64,000 nucleotides of DNA from a bacterium (GTDB lineage: Bacteria; Desulfobacterota; Binatia; DP-6), in NCBI GenBank assembly GCA_026129405.1, contig JAHCID010000001.1:1-64000 (forward strand). Reading direction: 5' to 3'. Position numbers and translations under genes: made by a program. This document shows positions 50,098 through 58,756 of the stretch, one piece after another; within the stretch, counting starts at the first letter, position 1, and every line of letters begins with the position of its first letter. The notes beneath the pieces were generated by a model that saw nothing but the letters and a program-made list of their open reading frames with translations, had not been told where the DNA came from and did not search any database.

Positions 50098-50913
50098 TCA
50101 GTCGAGGAACGCGCCGCTCGGCGAGCCGCAGGCGATTATCGGCACCTGCGCGTCGACGGCCGCCTCGGCCAACGCGGTCCAGCCGGCGCCCGTGTTCGGT
50201 GCCGGCGCGTTGTTGTAGCAGGCCGGGTTCGCACCGGCCGCGCTGCACGCCTTGTCGATCGTCGCGACCGACTTGCTCTCGGCCTTCTGGATGCACGCCA
50301 TGGTGGCGGCATCGGACGGCGTCGGCGGGTTGCAGCTCCCCTCCGGAAGCTTGCCCTTGAAGACGTTCGCGTTGCACTTGTCGTAGCACTTCGTCTTCGA
50401 CGCCACGAACTTCGCGAGCGTCTTACCGACGGAGTCCTCGCACTTCGCCTGGGGCTTATCCGGCGTATTGCCCCCGGCCTCCGTGCAGTAGACGAGCGTG
50501 CCGAACGCATCGAGCTGCGTGCTCGTGTTGTCCACGAAGGGCTGACCCGTGTCGCAGGTCATCTGCCCGTAGCACTCGGGGCAGTCCTTCGCGCACGCCT
50601 TGATGATGCCCTTCTCCGCCTTCGCCTCGGCACCCTTCACCGGGTCCTCGAGACAGCTCAGCGTCGCGCCGCCGTACGGTGGGAAGCAGTCGGTGTACGG
50701 ACCCGACGTCTTCCGCGCGGTGGCGAGACACTTCTGGGCACACTTGCCTTTGGCGCCGACGAACTTCGACAGCGTCTTGCCGGTGCCCGACTCACACTTC
50801 TGCTCGTCCTTGGTCACACCCGCCGGCTGCGCCAGGACCGGCGCGGCGGCGAGTCCCACACACGCCGCGGCGGCGGCGAGCGTGAGGCTGCGGAAACGGA
50901 ATCGTGTCGACAT
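50098..50913 (-). CDS. Secreted 18-cysteine protein, copy A
   Basis: 271 residues. Signal peptide (LTLAAAAACVGLAAAPVLAQ) and 18 cysteines in the mature part. Two internal repeats with the form GKTLxKFV-x-K-x-KCxxKC...CxPP...K-x6-KAC: CESGTGKTLSKFVGAKGKC and CEDSVGKTLAKFVASKTKC. Ends in ACGSPSGAFLD. No known family. Copy B at 51.3-52.1 kb has all 18 cysteines at the same places. Disulphides or metal/heme binding are possible, but no CxxCH is present. Confidence 0.75.
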   Translation of the reverse strand: MSTRFRFRSLTLAAAAACVGLAAAPVLAQPAGVTKDEQKCESGTGKTLSKFVGAKGKCAQKCLATARKTSGPYTDCFPPYGGATLSCLEDPVKGAEAKAEKGIIKACAKDCPECYGQMTCDTGQPFVDNTSTQLDAFGTLVYCTEAGGNTPDKPQAKCEDSVGKTLAKFVASKTKCYDKCNANVFKGKLPEGSCNPPTPSDAATMACIQKAESKSVATIDKACSAAGANPACYNNAPAPNTGAGWTALAEAAVDAQVPIIACGSPSGAFLD

Positions 50914-50977
50914 GTTCTTCGTACCCCCCTGTGGTCGTAGCCGCGTCCCCACTCCCACGGACGCGACGTCCACCCCC

Positions 50978-51005
50978 GGCTTAGCGAGGCCCTCCGGGAC
51001 GTCAA
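50978..51005 (-). promoter_or_regulatory. Promoter of cysteine-rich copy A
   Basis: On the minus strand TTGACG (51000-51005), 16-base spacer, TAAGCC (50978-50983). Copy B has the same CATTGACG upstream element. The rest of the 356-base gap 50914-51269 holds no gene I can support. Confidence 0.45.
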
Positions 51006-51214
51006 TGCGTCTCGACGCCGAACGGTCGAGCAAAACGAGTCGCCGCCAGGTGATCGCGTGCGATCCCGGGGCATCATGCCTCGGTGCCTGCGACCAAGGT
51101 CGCACGTCCGGCCGCCGGCGCGCACGCCGGGCACGGCGACGCGCCGGCCTGCCGGTGTTCCGACGCGGCCGGTTGCCACGGCACGGCACTCGCGCGCCGG
51201 AGCCAGAAACGCGA

Positions 51215-51246
51215 ACGGGGGACCGGCCTCGCGGCCGGTCCCCCGT
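51215..51246 (-). terminator. Terminator hairpin of cysteine-rich protein B
   Basis: ACGGGGGACCGGCC-TCGC-GGCCGGTCCCCCGT, perfect 14-bp stem, 23 bases past the stop. Confidence 0.65.
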
Positions 51247-51269
51247 GTGCTGCGTTGGCTGCGCGTCGC

Positions 51270-52076
51270 TCAGTCGAGGAACGCGCCGCTCGGCGAGCCG
51301 CAGCCGATGATCGGCACCTGGATGTCGACGGCCGCCTCGGCGAGCGCCGTCCAGCCGGTGCCCGAGTTCGGGATGACGACACCGTCCCAGCAGGTCGGCT
51401 TCGCGACCGCGCAACCCTTGTCGATCGTCGCCACCGACTTCTGCTCGGCCTTGAGGATGCACGCCGCGGTCGCGGCATGGGTCGGCGTCGGCGGATTGCA
51501 GCTGCCCTCGGGAAGCTTGCCGCTGAAGACGCTCTGCTGGCACTTATCGTAGCACTTGGACTTCGACGCGGCGAACTTCGCGAGCGTCTTGCTGGCGCCG
51601 TCGGCGCACTTCGCCTGGTCCTTCGACGGCGACTGGCCGGCGGCCTCCATGCAGTAGACCAGCGTGCCGAAGGTTCCGAGCAGCCCGCTCGTGTTGTTCA
51701 CGAACGGCTGTCCCGACGTGCACACGCTCGCCGGGTAGCACTCGGGGCAGTCGGCCGTGCATGCCTTGACGATGCCCGCCGCCGCCTTCGTCGTGGCGCC
51801 CTTCACCGGATCGTTCACGCACGCCGCCATCGCACCCGTGTACGGCGGGAAGCACTCGGTGTAGGGCCCCGACGTCTTACGCGCCGTCGCGAGGCACTTC
51901 TGGGCGCACTTCCCCAGTGCCCCGGCCAGCTTCGACAGCGTCTTGCCCGTCCCCGACTCGCACTTCACCTCGTTCTTGGTGACGCCCGCGGGCTGCGCCA
52001 GCGCGGGCGCCGCCACGAGCGCCGTGCCGGCCGCCAGCGCGGCGGCGAGTGCGAATCGACCAATTCCTCTCTGCAT
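51270..52076 (-). CDS. Secreted 18-cysteine protein, copy B
   Basis: 268 residues with a signal peptide (FALAAALAAGTALVAAPALAQ). Same length, cysteine spacing, internal duplication (CESGTGKTLSKLAGALGKC / CADGASKTLAKFAASKSKC) and C-terminus CGSPSGAFLD as copy A, about two thirds identical by eye. ATG 52076 has GGGGG at the best spacing; ATG 52082 is an alternative. Upstream promoter element and downstream hairpin are also shared, so the whole unit was duplicated in tandem. Confidence 0.75.
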   Translation of the reverse strand: MQRGIGRFALAAALAAGTALVAAPALAQPAGVTKNEVKCESGTGKTLSKLAGALGKCAQKCLATARKTSGPYTECFPPYTGAMAACVNDPVKGATTKAAAGIVKACTADCPECYPASVCTSGQPFVNNTSGLLGTFGTLVYCMEAAGQSPSKDQAKCADGASKTLAKFAASKSKCYDKCQQSVFSGKLPEGSCNPPTPTHAATAACILKAEQKSVATIDKGCAVAKPTCWDGVVIPNSGTGWTALAEAAVDIQVPIIGCGSPSGAFLD

Positions 52077-52138
52077 GTTCATCGTCCCCCTGTCCAAAGT
52101 CGTCGCGCTCTTCCCGAAGGTCCACGCGACGCTCGGAG

Positions 52139-52167
52139 GGGGTAGGGCACCGGCGGCGCGGCGTCAA
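52139..52167 (-). promoter_or_regulatory. Promoter of cysteine-rich copy B
   Basis: On the minus strand TTGACG (52162-52167), 17-base spacer, TACCCC (52139-52144); the -10 is weak, but TTGACG is shared with copy A. Confidence 0.35.
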
Positions 52168-52262
52168 TGATTTTCGAGCTGCGCGCACAGGTTTCTTCCC
52201 ATCCCGCGCGATGGAGTGCTTTCGCGCCGCAGAGCGTCGTGCCGGGACGCACGATCCGGGCG

Positions 52263-53180
52263 TCAGCAGGCGACGGCGTGCGCGCTGTCGCCGCCGAGCC
52301 CGCCGCGGTAGGCGCGCAGCCACGCGACCGTCGACACCTCGGCCGCCGCGAGGAGCCGCAGGAGCTCGCGCGTCTCGGCATCGCCGGCGAGCGCGGCGGC
52401 GACCGCGCCGAGCGGACGGGCGACGACGTCGTCGGTCGGGTAGCGCGCCAGCATGCCGTCGAGCTTGCTCTCGTCGGCGACGTCGGCGACGCCCCAGCGT
52501 GCGAGCGCCGCCGCCCGCGACGCCTCCGGGACCTGCATCCGCGGCGTACCGCCGAGCTCGGCCAGGCGCTCGGTGAGCAGCGCGGCGTGCACCCGCTCGC
52601 GCGCCGCGATCGCGCGCAGCCCGCCCCGCAGCCCGTCCGCGCGGCAGACGGCGACCCAGGCCTCGACCACCTCCGCCGACGCGGCCTCGGCCGCCCGCAG
52701 GGCGTCGCAGAAGCCTGCGGCGAACGCCGTCTCGCCGCGCCCCGAGGCGACCACCGGCTCGGGTCCGACGTCGGCGAGTCCGCGCAACCAGCCCAGGCTG
52801 ACGCGATCGTCGTCGCGCACCGCCTCGAGCAACGCGCGGGTCTCGGGATCGCCTTCGAGCACGCCGCCGAGGCCGGCGAGGGGATCGTCGGTGGCGGCCG
52901 GAAAGCGCGCGATCAGGATCGACAGCTTCGAGCGATCCGAGACCGCCTGCGCGGCGAGCACGCCGCAGAGCGACGTCAGGCTGCGCGTCGGGGTCGCCGT
53001 GGGACGTCCGCCGAGGGCGTGGAGTCGCGCCACGGCGAGACGGGCGTGCGCCGCGTCGCGCGCCTGGATGACGCGCATCCCGCCGCGCAGACGCGGATCA
53101 CGACAGGAGGCGATCCACCGAGCGAGCGCATCGGCGCCGGCATGCTCGGCCGCCTGGAGCTCGTCGAGCAGCCCGATCAC
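52263..53180 (-). CDS. Tandem helical-bundle (ferritin-like-type) protein
   Basis: 305 residues from GTG 53180, no signal peptide. Two halves align: ELQAAEHAGADALARWIASC...GGMRVIQARDAAHARLAVARL and ALRAAEAASAEVVEAWVAVC...GGLRAIAARERVHAALLTERL. The E-x2-A ... R-x3-H helix pairs recall rubrerythrin/ferritin-like four-helix bundles, but the full metal ligand set (two ExxH) is not kept in every helix. An internal duplication or fusion; function unknown. Confidence 0.55.
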   Translation of the reverse strand: MIGLLDELQAAEHAGADALARWIASCRDPRLRGGMRVIQARDAAHARLAVARLHALGGRPTATPTRSLTSLCGVLAAQAVSDRSKLSILIARFPAATDDPLAGLGGVLEGDPETRALLEAVRDDDRVSLGWLRGLADVGPEPVVASGRGETAFAAGFCDALRAAEAASAEVVEAWVAVCRADGLRGGLRAIAARERVHAALLTERLAELGGTPRMQVPEASRAAALARWGVADVADESKLDGMLARYPTDDVVARPLGAVAAALAGDAETRELLRLLAAAEVSTVAWLRAYRGGLGGDSAHAVAC

Positions 53181-53287
53181 GTGGGTGCGCTCCGACGGCG
53201 TCTGGGAGCCTTCCGGGATGCGCGGCAGGGTACGGACCGACCCACACCCTGTCAATATTCAGGACTGGGTTGCGCGCGACGCGAGGC

Positions 53288-56164
53288 TCAGCGTCCCGTG
53301 CCCTGGATGACCCGCACCTTCTGCTTGCGCTCGACGACCGGCGTCGTCTCGATGCGCGCGAGCAGATCGGAGACGATCTGCGCCAGCGGGATCAAGCGAC
53401 GCGCGTTGGTCCCGTCGGTCAGCTGCGCGCGCAACGCCGCCGGCGCGTCGTCGCTGCCGCCCACGACGACCGCGTACGGGATCGGCTCGATCGCGCCGAG
53501 CGCCGCGATCACCGAGTAGCCGTCGCGGCGCGGCAGATCCAGATCGACGACCACCGCCAGCGGCTTCACCACCGACAGCAGCTCCGCGGCCTGCTTGCCG
53601 TCCCAGGCCATCGACACCGAGACGCGGCGCCGCGACAGCGCCTGGCGCAGGCTCATGAGCGCGTCGACGTCGGCGCCCGTGGTCACGACGCGCCCCCCCT
53701 GCCCGGCGTAGAGCCCGAGCGTCTCGATGACCGCGTCGGGGTCGAGCGGCGCGACGGCGGGCTCCACCGGCCCGAGCGCGAGCCCGTGTCCCGCGCGGGG
53801 ATCGGCGATGCAGCCCCAGAAGCGGGCGCTGCACCCGGCGGCGCGCAGCGCCATCATCGCCTGAAGCGCCCCGGGCGCGGCCAGGTTGACGATGACCCGC
53901 TCGGGCTCGACCGCAGCGATGTGCTCGCCCGCGCCGCCGTCGGGAGGCAGCACGATCACCTGATGCTCGGCGAGCGTGGCGTCGGCCCAGGCTTCCTGGA
54001 CGTCGAGCACGACGACCGCGGTCTTGCCGGGCTCGACCTTGGGCGTCTGCGCGACCGCGTCGGTGACCGCGATCGCGATGACGGCATCGTCGGGCTCGGC
54101 GTCGTCGAGCGCGCCCGGCTCGGGCATGGGGATCGCCGCGGCGACGTCGTCCTCGCCGTCGGCGTCTGCGGCGACGTCGTCGTCGCCCTCGGCCTCCGGC
54201 GCCGGGATCTCGAGCGGCGAGACGTCGGCCTCGGCCGCCGCGAGCTTCGACTCGAGCGCCTCGCGCTCGGCGAGGAGCCGGTCGTGCTCCAGCGCCAGTC
54301 GATCGCGCTCCGCGACCAGCCTCGACAGGGCGGCCTCGTGCTCGCGTTGCGCGCCGCGCAGCTGGCTCTCCAGCGTCGCGAGCTGCGTACCCGCTTCGGC
54401 GCGCACCCGCTCGCGCTCCTCCTCCGCGGTCGCGAGCAGGGCGCGCAGCTGGTCGCGCTCGGCGGCCAGCATCTCGAGCCGCGCTCCCACCGCCGCGCCT
54501 TCGGCCTCGCGCTGGCGCGATCCGGCGACGCTGCGCTCGTAGTCCTCGCGCACGGCCGCCAGCTCGGCGGCCAGGCGATCGCGCTCGGCGCACGCCTCGC
54601 GCACCGCGGCCACGTGGGTCGCGACGAGCGAGGCCAGCCGCTCCTGCTCGGCCGCCGCGGCGCGCTGCCCGTCCTCCAACCGCGCGATCTCGGCCTGCGC
54701 CCGCGCGCTCGCCCTTCGAGCGCCTCGAGCGCCGCGCGCGTCGTCGCGAGCTCCGTCGCGGTCGCCGCCGCCAGCCCTCGGCCGCCGCGCGCTTTGGGTC
54801 AAGGATGGCCTTATTGAAAAATGGGAAGCGCGACGCGGTAAGGATCGAGCGGTCGCGACGTCCGCATCCTCCGCCGCACGGCCGGCCGACACGCGCTCCA
54901 GCTCCTCGTGCAGCTGCTTCTCGCGCGTCGCCGCGGCCTGCTGCGCCGCCGTGAGCCGCGCCAGCTCGGCCTGGAACCCGTGCTCGCGATCGCGCTCCGC
55001 CTGGAGCTGCGTCTCCAGCTCCGCGCTCCGCTTGCGCAGGCGCTCGATCTCCTCCTGCCGCTCGCGCGCGACCCGCTCGCTCGCCACGGCCCGCTCGTCG
55101 CCCGCCGCGCGCACGCGCTCCAGCTCGTGCGCGTGCGTCTCGGCCAGCCGCTGCGCTTCGCGCCGCGCCTCGTCGAGCATGCTCTCGCGCTTCACCTGGT
55201 CGCTGTGCAGCGACGCCGCCGCCTCCAGCGCCGCGGCGAGCCGCTCGCGCTCGCGCTCCGCGGCTTCGAGGGAGGCGGTGAGACGGGCGACGCGGTCGTC
55301 GCTGCGCGCGCGCTCGACCTCGCCGCGCAGCCGATCGCGCTCCGCGCCCGACTCCGCCACCGCCGTCCGCAGCGACTCGACTTCCTGCGCGTGCTCGCGG
55401 AGCATCACCGCGAAGCGCTCCTGATCGGCGCGCAGCGCGGTGACCTCGCCGAGCAGCCGATCGCGCTCGGCCGTCAGCGTGACCACGTCCGGGGTCGGCA
55501 CGAAGCGCCGCGGCGGCGGCGGCAGGTCGTGCCCGATCTCCGACCCGCCCGCGCCCACCTGACGCCGCACCGCCTCGATCATCCGCACCAGCTCGGCGAG
55601 CGGCCGCCACAGCGCCTGGATGTCGCGCTCGACGAACGCCCGCGGTGCGACCGTCACGAGGACGAGGCTGCCGAGCGGGGTCGTCTCCGCATACAGCGGC
55701 ACGCAGGCCACCGTGCGCACCGGGGCGCCGGCGGTGAGCAGCCGCGGCACGTAGCGGTTCCGCGCCGCGCTCTCGATGAGGTACGCGCGCCGGTTGAGCA
55801 GGCCGTGCAGCGGCATGTCCCACGACGCCGGGTCGCCGCGCCGCACCGAGCGCAGCCGGCGGCAGCCCTCGTCCGACAGGCCGACCTCGGTGGTCAGACG
55901 CAGGATGCCGTAGCGCACGTCGAACAGGCACAGCGCCCCGGCCGACGCGCCGGTCGCTTCGAGGATCGCCTGGAGGGCCGGCTCGAACGCGTCCTCGGGC
56001 AGCGTCGCCTGCTCGGCGATGGCCCGCAGCTGCGCCGCCAGGTTCGGCCCGCGACGCACGACCGCGCCCACCGGCACCACGGGGGCGTCGGCGACCTCGC
56101 GCGCCCCCTCCTCGGCAGCCCCCGCCTGTGGACGTGCGCGGCGTATCTTGCGGAACATCGGCAT
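53288..56164 (-). CDS. GAF - coiled-coil - receiver protein
   Basis: 958 residues from ATG 56164 (GGGGG upstream). Residues ~40-200 form a GAF-like domain (GASAGALCLFDVRYGILRLT, PVRTVACVPLYAET). About 230-620 is a long coiled coil of E/R/A heptads. The C-terminus (~690-950) has two receiver-like folds; the last (AVVVDLDLPRRDGYSVIAAL) keeps a phospho-Asp context, the first is degenerate. Probably a large cytoplasmic signalling or localisation protein. Between 54,715 and 54,850 the coiled-coil pattern is lost and an AT-rich patch appears (see findings). Confidence 0.7.
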   Translation of the reverse strand: MPMFRKIRRARPQAGAAEEGAREVADAPVVPVGAVVRRGPNLAAQLRAIAEQATLPEDAFEPALQAILEATGASAGALCLFDVRYGILRLTTEVGLSDEGCRRLRSVRRGDPASWDMPLHGLLNRRAYLIESAARNRYVPRLLTAGAPVRTVACVPLYAETTPLGSLVLVTVAPRAFVERDIQALWRPLAELVRMIEAVRRQVGAGGSEIGHDLPPPPRRFVPTPDVVTLTAERDRLLGEVTALRADQERFAVMLREHAQEVESLRTAVAESGAERDRLRGEVERARSDDRVARLTASLEAAERERERLAAALEAAASLHSDQVKRESMLDEARREAQRLAETHAHELERVRAAGDERAVASERVARERQEEIERLRKRSAELETQLQAERDREHGFQAELARLTAAQQAAATREKQLHEELERVSAGRAAEDADVATARSLPRRASHFSIRPSLTQSARRPRAGGGDRDGARDDARGARGARRASARAQAEIARLEDGQRAAAAEQERLASLVATHVAAVREACAERDRLAAELAAVREDYERSVAGSRQREAEGAAVGARLEMLAAERDQLRALLATAEEERERVRAEAGTQLATLESQLRGAQREHEAALSRLVAERDRLALEHDRLLAEREALESKLAAAEADVSPLEIPAPEAEGDDDVAADADGEDDVAAAIPMPEPGALDDAEPDDAVIAIAVTDAVAQTPKVEPGKTAVVVLDVQEAWADATLAEHQVIVLPPDGGAGEHIAAVEPERVIVNLAAPGALQAMMALRAAGCSARFWGCIADPRAGHGLALGPVEPAVAPLDPDAVIETLGLYAGQGGRVVTTGADVDALMSLRQALSRRRVSVSMAWDGKQAAELLSVVKPLAVVVDLDLPRRDGYSVIAALGAIEPIPYAVVVGGSDDAPAALRAQLTDGTNARRLIPLAQIVSDLLARIETTPVVERKQKVRVIQGTGR

Positions 56165-56491
56165 CGGACGACCCCCGAGAGCGCACGAGCAACCCTCATG
56201 CCGACCGCGGCGCGTGCAGCACCCGCATGGAGCCTCGCGCCGCGGCGGCCGAGCGTCCACGAACGAACGCCGCGGCGGGCGCGGCGTCACCACAACGCCA
56301 TGGCCGCGCGCGACGCCACGGCGCTCGCGAGGTTCCGCGGGGCGCGCCGCCCCGACTCTTCGGCGCGCGCACGGCGGCTGCGCCATCCGACGAAGGGCGT
56401 TCGGCGCCGCATCCACGTCGCCCGGCCGTCCCGCAGGCGGGAGCTCGGTCCGCGTTGACACCGCACCGGGGGTCTTGCATGGTTCGAGGTC
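56165..56491 (+). other. Intergenic region with promoter-like element
   Basis: 327 bases between divergent genes. I see no gene in it. TTGACA at 56455-56460 lies 32 bases before the next start; the best -10 (CATGGT, 56478-56483) is weak. Confidence 0.35.
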
Positions 56492-57133
56492 GTGACGGCC
56501 CCCGTCTCTTCGTCTGTCCGCGGTGCGCTCGCAGCCCTGCTGCTGTGCTTCGCCGTCGCACCCGCCTGGGCCGGTCCCTCCGCCGAGGAGCTCGCCAAGC
56601 AGTCGATCGCCGACTGCCTGGCCGGCCAGAAGACGAAGGACCGCGCCGGCAAGGTCGCGCTCTTCACCCGCGGCCAGGAGCTCGCCGAGAAGGCCATCGC
56701 CCTCGACGACGGCCTCGTCGACGCCCACTACGGCCGCTTCTGCAACCTCGGCGAGTCGCTCCGGGTCGACGGCGAGAAGATCACCTCGGTCTTCAAGCTG
56801 AAGGACCTGATGCGCGAGCTCGACAGGACGCTCGCGCTCGACCCGAACCACGTCGAGGCCCTGGCGACCAAGGGCGCCCTCCTGGTGCAGCTCCCGCGCC
56901 TCTTCGGCGGCGACGTGCCGAAGGGCGAGCAGATGCTGAAGAAGGTCGTCCACCTCGACGACAACGCCGTCAACTCGCGCATCGTCCTGGCCAAGGCGTG
57001 CAAGTGGCGCGGCGACACCGAAGAGGGCGTCGCCTACGCGCAGCGCGCGCTCCAGATCGCCAAGGACGAGGGCCGCACCGACAAGGTGGCCGAGGCGCAG
57101 GCCGTGCTCGCCGACCTCGGGGCCAAGCCCTAG
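56492..57133 (+). CDS. Secreted TPR-like protein
   Basis: 213 residues from GTG 56492. Signal peptide (GALAALLLCFAVAPAWAG) and about four TPR-like helix pairs: GQELAEKAIALDDGLVDAHYG, LDRTLALDPNHVEALATKGA, GEQMLKKVVHLDDNAVNSRI and GVAYAQRALQIAKDEG. Resembles the TRAP-transporter T-component-like or regulator-of-microtubule-dynamics TPR family. It precedes the glycerophosphate/ether-lipid operon by 15 bases and may be its first gene. Partner unknown. Confidence 0.7.
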   Translation: MTAPVSSSVRGALAALLLCFAVAPAWAGPSAEELAKQSIADCLAGQKTKDRAGKVALFTRGQELAEKAIALDDGLVDAHYGRFCNLGESLRVDGEKITSVFKLKDLMRELDRTLALDPNHVEALATKGALLVQLPRLFGGDVPKGEQMLKKVVHLDDNAVNSRIVLAKACKWRGDTEEGVAYAQRALQIAKDEGRTDKVAEAQAVLADLGAKP

Positions 57134-57148
57134 CCCGCTCGCGCCGGC

Positions 57149-58756
57149 ATGGGGGGGCTCTCGCCGGCGACGCGTGAGGCAGGCTTCGCGGCCCTGCCGC
57201 ACGCCGATCTCGATCTGCTCGTCGTCGGCGGCGGCATCACCGGTGCCGGCATCGCGCGCGACGCCGCGCTGCGCGGGCTGTCGGTCGCGCTCGTCGAGGC
57301 GGTCGACTTCGCCGCCGGGACGTCGAGCCGCAGCTCCAAGCTAATCCACGGCGGCGTCCGCTACCTCCAGCAGGGCGACGTCGCGCTGGTGCGCGAGGCG
57401 GCGAGCGAGCGCGCCGTCCTGCGCCGTCTCGCCCCGCATCTCACGCAGCCGATCCTGATGGTGATGCCCACCTACGGGCGCGCCACCCAGATGAAGCTCC
57501 AGGCGGGGCTGTGGGCCTTCGACAAGATCGCGTCGGTCGGCAGGGACGAGCGCCACGAGATGTGGGACCGCGCGGCGGCGCTGCGCGAGGTGCCGTCGCT
57601 GGCGCCGGATCGCCTGTTCGGCGCCGCCGTCTTCGTCGAGTACCTCACCGACGACGCCCGTCTCGTGCTCGCCACCGTGCGCGGCGCCGCCGACGCCGGC
57701 GCGATCTGCGTCAACCACGCCGAGGTCACGGCCATCGACGGCGGCCGGGTCACGATCTGCGACGCCTTCGGCGAGCGCAGCGTGCAGGCCAGCGCGCGCG
57801 TCGTCGTCAACGCCGGCGGCCCGTGGGTGGACCAGGTCCGCCAGCGCGCCGGCACGCGCGGCACGCAGCGCCTGCAGCTGACGAAGGGCATCCATCTGGT
57901 CGTCGACCACGCGCGCCTGCCGATCGCGCACAGTGTGGTCATGACCGCGCGCGACAAGCGCTCGGTGTTCGCCATCCCGCGCGACGGCATCACCTACCTC
58001 GGCACGACCGACACGCTGTCGCCGTCGCCGGAGCTGCACCCGGGCGTCACGCGCGACGACGCCGACTATCTCCTCGAGGCCGCGAATCGCACCTTCGCAG
58101 GCCGCCCGCTCGAGCGTGCCGACGTGCTCGGCGCCTGGGCCGGGCTGCGGCCGCTGCTCGCCGAGGAGGGCAAGGCGCCGTCGGAGATCTCGCGCAAGGA
58201 CGAGATCATGACCGACCCGAGCGGGCTGGTGTCGATCGCCGGCGGCAAGCTGACGACGTACCGCAAGATGGCCCGCCGCATCGTCGACCTGGTCTGCGAG
58301 AAGCTCGGCAAGCGGGACCTGCGCTCGCGCAGCCGGGACGTGCCGCTGCCCGGCGGCGAGCCCGGCAGCGTCGCCGACGCGGCGGCGCTGGCCGCACGCC
58401 TCCCCGCGCTCGGCCGCGAGGGCGCGGAGCGCCTGTGGCGTCTGCACGGCAGCGGCTGCGACGCGCTGCTCGCCCGCATCGCCGCCGACCCGCGCGCGGG
58501 CGAGCCGATTCCCGGCCTGCCCGGCGTGCTGCGCGCCGAGATCGAGCACGCGCTCGACGCCGAGCTGGCGCTGACGCTCGAAGACGTGCTCGAGCGCCGC
58601 ACGCGCGCGCTGCTCTTCGATCGCCGGCAAGGCCTCGACGGCGTGGAAGCGGTCGCGGCGATCGCCGCGGATCGCCTGGGATGGAACGCCGCGCGCACCG
58701 CGGCCGAGATCGACGGCTACCGCCGCCTGGCGGACGGCCTGCGGAGCTTCCGATGA
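57149..58756 (+). CDS. glpD: Glycerol-3-phosphate dehydrogenase, FAD-dependent
   Basis: 535 residues, normal for GlpD. FAD motif VVGGGITGAGIARDAALRG at ~25, SSRSSKLIHGGVRYLQQGD, MPTYGR, TKGIHLVVDH, and GGKLTTYRKMA. It oxidises sn-glycerol 3-phosphate to dihydroxyacetone phosphate at the membrane. The product is the entry substrate for ether-lipid synthesis, and the next gene is an alkylglycerone-phosphate synthase. ATGA overlap to that gene. Confidence 0.92.
   Translation: MGGLSPATREAGFAALPHADLDLLVVGGGITGAGIARDAALRGLSVALVEAVDFAAGTSSRSSKLIHGGVRYLQQGDVALVREAASERAVLRRLAPHLTQPILMVMPTYGRATQMKLQAGLWAFDKIASVGRDERHEMWDRAAALREVPSLAPDRLFGAAVFVEYLTDDARLVLATVRGAADAGAICVNHAEVTAIDGGRVTICDAFGERSVQASARVVVNAGGPWVDQVRQRAGTRGTQRLQLTKGIHLVVDHARLPIAHSVVMTARDKRSVFAIPRDGITYLGTTDTLSPSPELHPGVTRDDADYLLEAANRTFAGRPLERADVLGAWAGLRPLLAEEGKAPSEISRKDEIMTDPSGLVSIAGGKLTTYRKMARRIVDLVCEKLGKRDLRSRSRDVPLPGGEPGSVADAAALAARLPALGREGAERLWRLHGSGCDALLARIAADPRAGEPIPGLPGVLRAEIEHALDAELALTLEDVLERRTRALLFDRRQGLDGVEAVAAIAADRLGWNAARTAAEIDGYRRLADGLRSFR

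Noticed and set aside
50941-51214. Gene between the two cysteine-rich copies
   Set aside because: Open frames there are Arg/Gly-rich, lack ribosome sites and overlap a promoter; no support.
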